Positions 1 to 7,100 of a stretch of DNA of 21,267 bases are shown in pieces (within the stretch, counting starts at the first letter, position 1; every line of letters starts with the position of its first letter). A program made the position numbers and the translations under genes. This DNA comes from Thermoplasmatota archaeon. Its GTDB lineage: Archaea; Thermoplasmatota; Thermoplasmata; Thermoplasmatales; Thermoplasmataceae. The DNA lies in contig JAMCUV010000029.1 of NCBI GenBank assembly GCA_023379345.1, positions 1 through 21,267 on the forward strand, written 5' to 3'. The notes below the pieces were generated by a model. It made no database searches, was not told the DNA's origin, and was given only the letters and a program-made list of their open reading frames with translations.

Positions 1-104
1 GCAATAAATACGATGAGGGTACCGATTCCCGTCTCAGCCCTATTGGCCTTAAGGCTGAATACTTTCTGGAGCTTTTTAGCTCCCCTATATAGTGCTCTAT
101 TCAT
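1..104 (-). CDS. flaB: Archaellin (archaeal flagellin) N-terminus, partial
   Basis: Reading the minus strand from an ATG at 104 gives 34 codons before the window edge; the gene continues outside. The peptide begins MNRALYRGAKKLQKVF, followed by a charged stretch (SLKANRA) and the near-invariant archaellin start ETGIGTLIVFI. This is a class III (type IV pilin-like) signal peptide: a short basic leader that a FlaK/PibD-type peptidase should cut just before ETGIGT, then the hydrophobic helix that packs in the archaellum filament core. A Shine-Dalgarno GAGGTG (plus-strand 109-114) sits just ahead of the ATG. The hydrophobic motif is diagnostic of the family. The filament gene should be followed by more archaellin or fla/arl accessory genes beyond the window. 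The leader RNA can fold over the ribosome-binding site (separate entry). Confidence 0.88.
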   Translation of the reverse strand, partial: MNRALYRGAKKLQKVFSLKANRAETGIGTLIVFI

Positions 105-105
105 T

Positions 106-131
106 AGACACCTCAACAGTGCTGAGGGTCT
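106..131 (-). promoter_or_regulatory. Hairpin enclosing the archaellin ribosome-binding site
   Basis: On the minus-strand RNA, AGAC pairs with GUCU and CCUCAGC pairs with GUUGAGG, around a 3-base ACU loop. This makes an 11-bp stem with one G-U pair and one bulged U. The 3' arm contains all of the Shine-Dalgarno GAGGUG, and the stem ends one base before the AUG. It could be a translational switch or a DNA palindrome bound by a regulator. The pairing is seen directly; its function is inferred. Confidence 0.5.
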
Positions 132-218
132 GAGTTCTAATAGGCATTTTTTGCACAAAATACAATATCTTATGGAATCAGTAACTATGTAGGTAAAAGT
201 TGTGACTATATGGTCTAT

Positions 219-743
219 CTAATGTTGCTTGATTTCTGACCCGCGTATTATCTCATACTTTCCCTGGAGATACCCCTCCCTAAGGTTGGAATAGGCAAGG
301 GCATTGAGCCGTGCGTATTCAAGGAGCGAAGAATCGTTCCTCCTCTTGACGGTCCCAGGTATGCCTGCCACCAGAGATTTTTCAGGAACAGAGAAATTCT
401 GAGTTACAACCGAACCGGCAGCTATTACGCTTCCACTTCCTATGCGTGAACCATTGAGTGTGATGGCGCCCATTCCCACTATGACGTAGTCCTCCACTGT
501 GGACCCATGAACAATTGCATTGTGTCCAACCGACACATGTCTGCCTATGGTTGTGGGATAATCATCATCGGTATGCACTGTGACGTTGTCCTGTATATTG
601 GAGTTGTCACCAATAATGATTCTGTTCTGGTCACCCCTTAGAACAGCATTGTCCATTATGGCCACGTTATCTCCTACTGTAACATCACCAATCAGTGTTG
701 CCGAAGTTGCTATGAAACATTGTTTTCCTATGGAAATTGCCAT
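219..743 (-). CDS. Gamma-class carbonic anhydrase-like protein
   Basis: A 174-aa left-handed beta-helix protein with hexapeptide repeats (I/V-G-x-x-V-x pattern) over most of its length and a short C-terminal helix (about residues 140-165). It follows the YrdA/CaiE/Cam layout: RGD at 36-38, NIQD at 49-52 and three histidines at 57, 74 and 79 in the contexts VTVH and VGHNAIVH. These match the spacing of the zinc ligands of gamma carbonic anhydrases, where the metal sits between subunits of a trimer and catalyses CO2 hydration. The acidic loop carrying the proton-shuttle glutamate of Methanosarcina Cam is absent, as in the shorter CamH/YrdA branch, so activity is not assured. It has no signal peptide and is probably cytoplasmic. 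It lies 115 bases upstream of the archaellin gene on the same strand; I see no functional reason for the pairing. The start is the first ATG, with a weak AGGTT ahead of it. Confidence 0.85.
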   Translation of the reverse strand: MAISIGKQCFIATSATLIGDVTVGDNVAIMDNAVLRGDQNRIIIGDNSNIQDNVTVHTDDDYPTTIGRHVSVGHNAIVHGSTVEDYVIVGMGAITLNGSRIGSGSVIAAGSVVTQNFSVPEKSLVAGIPGTVKRRNDSSLLEYARLNALAYSNLREGYLQGKYEIIRGSEIKQH

Positions 744-926
744 AACCTGTTATCTTCAGAATTCTATTTAACATATGCGGGTGCGTATTCTCGCCAAATT
801 AAGTGAGACTTGCCATAACAGGTTGAAATTCTGGAATAGGGCAGATCTCTGTACTCATAAAAACGAAAAAAGTTGCAAATGTTGGAATTGAGCAAGGAAT
901 CCATGCAATATCCTGTCATAGATAAC

Positions 927-934
927 TTTATATG
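927..934 (+). promoter_or_regulatory. TATA box for the RHH-pheT transcription unit
   Basis: TTTATATG within an AT-rich tract (925-946) matches the archaeal box A consensus. Transcription would be expected to begin about 25 bases downstream, near 955-960, just before the palindrome at 961-996. No other comparably good box lies between here and pheT. Confidence 0.5.
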
Positions 935-960
935 ATATATTTAAATTGTCAGACGATTGT

Positions 961-996
961 ATGATCAAGATGGCATTCCATGCCTGATTGAATCAT
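961..996 (+). promoter_or_regulatory. Interrupted palindrome in the RHH gene leader
   Basis: The left arm is ATGATCAA-GAT-GGCAT and the right arm is ATGCC-TGA-TTGAATCAT, separated by TCC. The inner GGCAT/ATGCC arms are perfect. The outer ATGATCAA/TTGAATCAT arms match except for one inserted A. It lies between the TATA box (927) and the probable start codon (1015), at about the transcription start. That is the usual place for an autoregulatory operator of an RHH protein; an RNA hairpin in the leader is the alternative. Confidence 0.45.
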
Positions 997-1014
997 GCAT
1001 CTAGGGTGAGATCA

Positions 1015-1344
1015 TTGTCGGTACCGTACAGAATTACAGTAAGGGTGTCCAAGGATACCATGAACCAGCTTGAAGAATTGGTCGAAAATTTCCAGTATGA
1101 GACGGTATCTGATATAGTAAGAAGGGCAATTGATGAATTTATAGAGAGGAATTACAGAAAGGGGCCAACGGCAAAGATAGACCTTGTGCTTCCAAAGAAG
1201 GTAATGCAGGACCTTGAATCCGACTTAAACCAGGGGTCGGCAATTTCTCTGGACGATCTCATTCGGGTGATTCTCAGGGACTATACTCTCAGCAGGATAA
1301 GCAAGGAGATCAAGGAAATTTCCAAGGAAGAGAACATTAAATAA
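1015..1344 (+). CDS. Tandem ribbon-helix-helix DNA-binding protein
   Basis: A 109-aa protein, start chosen at TTG 1015 because GGTGA (1004-1008) stands 6 bases ahead; an in-frame TTG at 988 would add nine residues but lies inside a palindrome. Residues about 6-43 look like a CopG/Arc/NikR-type ribbon-helix-helix: a basic beta-strand (YRITVRVS), helix (KDTMNQLEELVENF), turn, helix (TVSDIVRRAIDEFIE). Residues about 54-92 repeat the pattern: strand AKIDLVLP, helix KKVMQDLESDL, helix SLDDLIRVILRDYT. One chain would therefore supply both halves of an RHH dimer. No nickel-binding ACT domain follows, so it is not NikR. It ends 24 bases before pheT and is probably cotranscribed with it. It is likely a repressor, perhaps of its own promoter; its target is unknown. 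Confidence 0.72.
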   Translation: MSVPYRITVRVSKDTMNQLEELVENFQYETVSDIVRRAIDEFIERNYRKGPTAKIDLVLPKKVMQDLESDLNQGSAISLDDLIRVILRDYTLSRISKEIKEISKEENIK

Positions 1345-1368
1345 TATTCCTGAGCATCATGAAAGCCA

Positions 1369-2994
1369 ATGGTAGTAATACGGGCTGAAGAGAAGTTCAT
1401 AACCGAAACTTTCGGAAACGATCTCATCGGGATGATATGGGATTTCTCTGGAATAATTGGATACACTCCCGAAAGAGATGGTAACGAAATTAAAGTTGAA
1501 TTCAACCCAGACAGGCCAGATCTTTTTTCCTTCACCACACTTCAGTCTGCCATATCCTGCTATTATGATGGAAAGAAGACTGGACCCATTAAATACAGAA
1601 ACGGCAAAGTTGTCTTTTCAGTATCGGGCGAAGCCATTAAACTGAGACCATTTGTAACATCATTTGAGGCTGTAGGGACAGCCATTGGAAATCGCTTCAG
1701 GGACCTTATCGACTTTCAGGAGCGGGTTCACCAGAGCATTGGCAAGAACCGAACCAAGGTGTCAATAGGACTCCATGACATGAAGCGGGTAGTTCCTCCT
1801 CTTCGGTATATATCCATGGATTCGGAGAAGCTCAGGTTCACCCCTTACGACAGTACCACAGAAATGTCTGCAATGGAGATACTCAGCCAACATCCAAAGG
1901 GAATTGAATATTCAAAGCTTCTCCCGGACACCAGACACGTTCCAGTTATCATGGACTCAAAGGACAGGGTACTTTCAATGCCACCAGTAATCAACGGAGA
2001 TGTTTCAAGAGTCAGTGAGGACACAGGCCATTTCTTTGTGGACATCACGGGCACTGATTCAAGGTCAGTGGCTCAGGCATCCCAGCTTCTTCAGTATTTC
2101 CTGCAGGATTCTGGGTTTTCAATACTGGTTACCAAACAGGATGGAGGGATGGATTTCCGCTCCATTACCGAAATGGATGGGCGATCAATTGAAATAAATG
2201 TGCCAAAGGCAGCAAGAATACTTGGGATGGAAAATATTCGGGAGGAAGAAATATCTGGTGCCATCCTGAAAATGGGCTACATTAAGTGCGAATCTTCTGG
2301 CCATAAGGCAGGCATGAATGTAACTGTTCCAGGAAACAGGATTGATGTGATGGGTGAGATGGACATCATTGAAGACATTGCAAAGGCAATAGGCTATGAT
2401 AACATTGCCCCGGTTGTCCCCGTACTCGACGTTATTGGAAGCAGCCGGCCAGATACGGTGTTGCGAGATAGGATACGTGAAATTTCAATTGGACTCGGAT
2501 ACCAGGAGGTGATGACGTTCGTGGTGACATCATCTGCCTTCTATGATGGAGTTCACAGGGGAGATGGCATTGTTGTGCATAATCCCAAAAGTCTCGACTT
2601 CAGCATAGTCAGGGATAGGCTGCGCCTGAATATTCTGGAATTTTTCAGAATAAACAAGAGGCGATCACTGCCCCAGAAGGTATTCGAGATTGGTGATGTA
2701 ATCATTAACGGGATGCAGAAAACTTCACTCTGCTTTGCAATGATTTCTCCGCGATCCGGTTTCTCGGACATAAAACAACCCCTTGAGGCGCTTCTGCAAA
2801 GGTTTGGCCAGTCTATTGAAACCATACTTCCCGCAGATAGTGAAGAATTCATTCAGGGAAGATCCGGAACAATAGTTATTAATGGAAAAAAGGCGGGGAT
2901 TATTGGCGAAATAAGTCCAGCAAGCCTGCTGAAATTTGATCTGGCAAATCCCGTATCTGCCTTCGAGATAGATATTAATGCTCTCACTGGGTAG
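1369..2994 (+). CDS. pheT: Phenylalanyl-tRNA synthetase beta subunit
   Basis: A 541-aa archaeal/eukaryal-type beta subunit of the alpha2beta2 enzyme that charges tRNA-Phe. Visible landmarks are the N-terminal motif EFNPDRPDLFS (about 44-54), the VHQSIGKNRTKVSIGLHD segment of the B3/4 editing domain (about 120-138), MPPVINGD and FVDITGTD (about 204-226), the B5 domain (about 272-350) with its acidic PGNRIDVMGEMDIIEDI cluster, and a C-terminal synthetase-like fold opening with IGLGYQEVMTF. The bacterial EMAP/tRNA-binding and FDX-ACB anticodon-binding modules are missing, as expected in archaea, and the length is typical. The partner gene pheS is not in the window. The start ATG lies 24 bases after the RHH gene without a strong Shine-Dalgarno. 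The stop overlaps the stop of the convergent gene by 11 bases. Confidence 0.95.
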   Translation: MVVIRAEEKFITETFGNDLIGMIWDFSGIIGYTPERDGNEIKVEFNPDRPDLFSFTTLQSAISCYYDGKKTGPIKYRNGKVVFSVSGEAIKLRPFVTSFEAVGTAIGNRFRDLIDFQERVHQSIGKNRTKVSIGLHDMKRVVPPLRYISMDSEKLRFTPYDSTTEMSAMEILSQHPKGIEYSKLLPDTRHVPVIMDSKDRVLSMPPVINGDVSRVSEDTGHFFVDITGTDSRSVAQASQLLQYFLQDSGFSILVTKQDGGMDFRSITEMDGRSIEINVPKAARILGMENIREEEISGAILKMGYIKCESSGHKAGMNVTVPGNRIDVMGEMDIIEDIAKAIGYDNIAPVVPVLDVIGSSRPDTVLRDRIREISIGLGYQEVMTFVVTSSAFYDGVHRGDGIVVHNPKSLDFSIVRDRLRLNILEFFRINKRRSLPQKVFEIGDVIINGMQKTSLCFAMISPRSGFSDIKQPLEALLQRFGQSIETILPADSEEFIQGRSGTIVINGKKAGIIGEISPASLLKFDLANPVSAFEIDINALTG

Positions 2995-4054
2995 TTTCAG
3001 AGTATCCAGAAAATTTGTAAAATAACTTATCAGATTGGGAAGAAGACATCCTTATCCCAAGCCTTCGGACTTCATCAAGGTCGATGGTTGTGTCTTTGAA
3101 GTTATAACTTGCAAGGGATTTTTCAATGAGTCCCTTACTGCATCGGGTGGCCCTGGCAATGTATCCAACTGACCTTAACCAGTCATCAGTGTTCCTCAGG
3201 GATAAGGGGTCTGACATGTATCCCGTGAGGATAAGATGAACCATTGCACCTTCCCTTTCGGTGAACTCTATATTTGACGAAAGGGCACAGCATGGGAAGC
3301 CATCCAGAACCTCATGGTAATTACGGGTCAACTTATACTTCCCCGCAGAAATGAGCTCACTCAGGAAAGGTTCCCAGATGGCAATACTGCAGCATTCTCC
3401 ATTGACGAAGTTTTCAATTCCCGCGCGTGGATCTAAAAACACCTGTGTTTGGGGGTAATCTTTCATGAATTCCATCACAAGAGATATCATTGTAGAGGAC
3501 TCTGAGGTAAGGATGCAGTCTTTGCAGTTATGATCCGATGTGATTATGCCTGATCCTCCGGAGGAAACGCCCATGAGGATGAGCGTATTCCTGTTCATAA
3601 GAGAAAAATCCACCGAGGGAAGAGTGGGGACAAGCGACAGCTCAAGCACACCGTAATTAAGGTCCTCAAGCACCCTGATGGTTGAATCGTACTCAATTGG
3701 CATAATTTCCAATCCCATTACCCTGCCTGCCCTTATTATGTGGGAGAGAATTGGAACATATTCAGACGATCTTAAAAAACCAACTCTGACGAGCCCAGGA
3801 ACTGGACCTGGATAAAATTTTCTGTCATAAATCCTCCATGTGTTTGCGTTTGCAACCCTCATTATGGTTCCCTGAGTTTCCAGGGATTTTACAAGTTCAG
3901 AGCAGTAACTTCTGGAGATGGAAAGCTTCCTTTCAAGCTCGGACTGCGTTACTCCGGACGACCCACCCCTAACAATTGCCCTGGATATTCTTGCGATGGT
4001 TTTCGCCCTGGCAGTTTTACGCCCCTCATTGTTCAAGTGTACCTGAATACGCAT
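2984..4054 (-). CDS. Winged-helix regulator fused to substrate-binding-like domain
   Basis: An open frame of 384 codons begins at ATG 4138, but its first 28 codons cross a perfect TATA box and look unconserved. I prefer the ATG at 4054 (356 aa: MRIQVHLNNEGR...); TTG 4036 is another option. Residues about 20-70 form a MarR/Lrp-like winged helix (TQSELERKLSISRSYCSELVKSLETQG). From about residue 88 a domain like the periplasmic binding proteins of the nitrate/sulfonate/THI5 (NMT1-like) class follows: VRVGFLRSSEYVPIL, a central LSLVPTLPS, and AIWEPFLSELIS, the familiar IWEP segment. There is no signal peptide, so the domain probably serves as an intracellular ligand sensor. Cysteines are notable: a CxxC at 177-180, two CC pairs (221-222 and 255-256) and C305. 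The ligand is unknown. It is divergent from aglB and convergent with pheT. Confidence 0.7.
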   Translation of the reverse strand: MRIQVHLNNEGRKTARAKTIARISRAIVRGGSSGVTQSELERKLSISRSYCSELVKSLETQGTIMRVANANTWRIYDRKFYPGPVPGLVRVGFLRSSEYVPILSHIIRAGRVMGLEIMPIEYDSTIRVLEDLNYGVLELSLVPTLPSVDFSLMNRNTLILMGVSSGGSGIITSDHNCKDCILTSESSTMISLVMEFMKDYPQTQVFLDPRAGIENFVNGECCSIAIWEPFLSELISAGKYKLTRNYHEVLDGFPCCALSSNIEFTEREGAMVHLILTGYMSDPLSLRNTDDWLRSVGYIARATRCSKGLIEKSLASYNFKDTTIDLDEVRRLGIRMSSSQSDKLFYKFSGYSETTQ

Positions 4055-4120
4055 GCACGAGATATAGAAAATTGTTATTCTGTCCTTGAGAAAATCAGGG
4101 AACGATCTTCCGATTAGTTT

Positions 4121-4128
4121 TTTATATA
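4121..4128 (+). promoter_or_regulatory. TATA box between the regulator gene and aglB
   Basis: TTTATATA, a perfect archaeal box A, lies with its centre 38 bases before the aglB ATG, predicting a leader of about 10-15 bases. The reverse reading (AATATATAAAA) is also TATA-like, so the same element may serve the divergent regulator gene if that starts at 4054. Confidence 0.55.
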
Positions 4129-4162
4129 TTGTTTCCATTAGTGCACTTCAGGTACGACTCCA

Positions 4163-7100
4163 ATGGAAAATCAGCTGGATCAGAATATCACTTTAAGGGC
4201 AAGGGTGGCAAAGCACACCGACTTTTTGGTTGTTGGAATACTGTTTGTATTCTATCTCTTCTTTGCCAACTACTTTGCCTGGGGGCTAACATTTGTCAAC
4301 GGCGGCGGGATCAGTACCCTTCCAACATCGGGAGGAAGCGATCCATACTATAACTTCTACTTAATACTCCATTTCCTTTCCACCGGGCACTGGCTGGTTC
4401 ATGATCCTGCACTGAACTTTCCCTTTGGTTCAACCAATCCAAGGAATCCATTCTTCCACGTGATGTTGGTTTTCGTAGCCGAAGTCCTCGCCCCCATATT
4501 TGGGGCAAAGATGGCCGCTTTCTATGCTTTCGAGGAGTTTGATGCCGTATTCGGGGCACTTCTCATAATCCCAGTGTACCTGGTTGCCAAAGAACTTTTC
4601 GGAAAGAGGGCCGGCTACATATCTGCATTCCTGTATACACTCATGCCGAGCAACCTTTCAGCTGGCATACTCTCAGGTGGCAGGATGCATACTCCGGAAC
4701 TCATTTTCGCCTTTTTCACAATATACTTCTTTGCCATGGCCATTAAATTTTCTGGAAAGGGGAGGATACTAGAGAATCTGAAAGACTTCAGGTCACTACC
4801 GTCCCGCCTCAGGGATTTCTACCATGAAAACAGAAAATCTACCACGTACGCCCTGTTAGCCGGTGCTTCACTTGGAGGGCTCATGCTGGCCTGGCAGGGT
4901 TACGCCTATATTGAGGCAATTATACTTATATACATAGTGATCCAGCTCATAGCCAACCTTATTCTTAAGAGACCGACCGGATACATAACATTCTATTTTG
5001 CTCTATTCATTATACTTGGTTTTGCAATGGGTGCCTATTATTACCAGGCCATCGGAGAAGGTCCTGGTTGGTACAACGCCGAGTTGCTAATTGGGATACT
5101 GATCATACTTTTCTCCGCGGTTATAAACATAATCGGGAGGAGACCATGGATACTCATAATTCCCGTATTGATCGTAGTTTCTGCAGTGGGAATTCTTGGG
5201 ATGGACTTTTTCGCCCCCTCCCTGTTCCACACACTCATAAGTGGTGACGGCTATTTCATCAAGACCAGGGTTTACTCCACCATAGCAGAGGCTCAGGCAC
5301 CGGCACTGGGATCATATATCTCAGGATTTGGGGTTGCACAGTTCATATTTGGAATAGCAGGTATGATCTATGTGGTTTACCTTTATCTGAAAGAGCGTAA
5401 GGAAGAAGTGCTCTTCATAATGGTATTTTCACTGGTTTCCATTTACATGAGCTTTGCTGCAGCGCGTTTCAACATAACTGCGGCACCTGCCTACGCCATT
5501 CTGGGTGGAGCCATCATAATGTACTTCGCAAAGATGGCCAGGATGGACGACCTGAAGAACAGAAAGAACGTGGGATACGGATCCGTACGGAAAGCAATAA
5601 AGGGAAACATAAAATGGATTCAGGCCGCATTTGTGATTATCATTGCACTGGTGCTTCTTGTTCCATCAGGTCTTTCAATGGTTTCCGCGTCGGTTCCTGC
5701 TAACTCTGCTGCACAGGTTAACACGCAGCTTGGTAGCGCCATTCCGGCCTTACTCAAAGGTACGAACAACACAACGGTTTCCTTTGCGGGAGCACTGGGT
5801 GTGCCAATAGATAATGCAACACAGCCAATCGCTCTCTCTCTGGCATGGCTTTCGAGCCAGGATACCAATGTTCCATTAACGGAAAAGCCTGCATACGTAA
5901 GTTGGTGGGATTACGGGTTCCAGGAACTTTATCAGGGACAGCATCCAACCGTGGCAGATGACTTCCAGCAGGGTATACCGCAAGCGGGCGAATTGCTTAT
6001 GGCGCAGAATCAGAGCCAGGATATTGCCCTTTTCATAGCCATTGACCTTCAGGCTAACTTCCAGCAGAATGGCAACCATTTCAGCAGCAACGTTACTAAC
6101 ACCCTTATTTCAGATCTTGGCGTGAATGAATACAAGATTATCCTTAATGTATCCAGAAACCCAGGAGCATTCACTCAAACAGTTCTTTCCAGTCCTGCAG
6201 TTTATGGACAGTACATAAGCTCCATAACTTCCGCCAATGTTTATTATGCCTTTATGAAGGGCAACTTATCCTACAATTTCCCAACAACCACCCTTGTCAA
6301 CCTGTACCAGAGCGTAGAGCAGGAGACCGGTTACAAGATTGGATACATACAGATTGATCACAATCTATTCCCGAGCTCGGCAACAAACCCTGGCATATTT
6401 TATGCTCCAGCCTACCTCACATATACTCCTTCTTATACATCCACTGGCGGCGAGGTCATTCCAACAGAATACTACAATGTATACGCAACCACGACAAATG
6501 GAACATTTCCCCTCAACCAGCTGTCGTCAACAGCGGTACCACTCTCCTATAACATACAATATACTCCGCAGTTTTACAACACTTCCATATACAGATTCAC
6601 GATAGGATATCCTCCATCAGCCGTTAGCCAGACCAATGGCATTCCGGGTGTTGATTACGGGCAATCCACTGATACCGTTATGCCGGCATGGAATATGAGC
6701 AACTTTGAGATAGTCTACGAGAACAGCCTTTACAACCCTTACAAGAATTATCAGGCACACCCCAATGACTTCAAGGAGATACCGCTTCAGGAGGCATACA
6801 AACTCCAGAAGGAAAACAATGGTACTGTAATCATGTTCTCGTCGGCCTCCCAGATGCTCTCATACAGTGACCCCATAGTAGAATATTTTCCGGGAGCAAT
6901 AGTGCAGGGTAAGGTAACAACTCCAGATGGTGCACCAGTTCCGGACGTACGGGTGACCATATTTGATCAGTATGGCATACCCCATCAGACAGTTCTTACC
7001 AACAGCAAGGGCGATTACTCATTAATGGCTGTTCCAGGTAACGATACACTTATCTATTCCACTGGTACCCTGAACCAGCAGTATCTCATAGGTTCAAACA

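Noticed and set aside
972..984. GGCAT-TCC-ATGCC as an intrinsic terminator
   Set aside because: No T-run follows and it sits between the promoter and the start codon; an operator or leader hairpin is more likely.
988..1014. Nine extra N-terminal codons for the RHH protein (TTG 988)
   Set aside because: This start lies within the palindrome without a Shine-Dalgarno, while TTG 1015 has GGTGA six bases ahead.
744..1014. Possible tRNA or small RNA gene in the 271-base gap
   Set aside because: No cloverleaf, CCA-adjacent acceptor stem or GTTC arm could be found by eye; only the promoter and short repeats are visible.
4055..4138. N-terminal extension of the winged-helix regulator from ATG 4138
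   Set aside because: The extension crosses the TATA box of the divergent promoter and does not look like a domain; kept only as an alternative.
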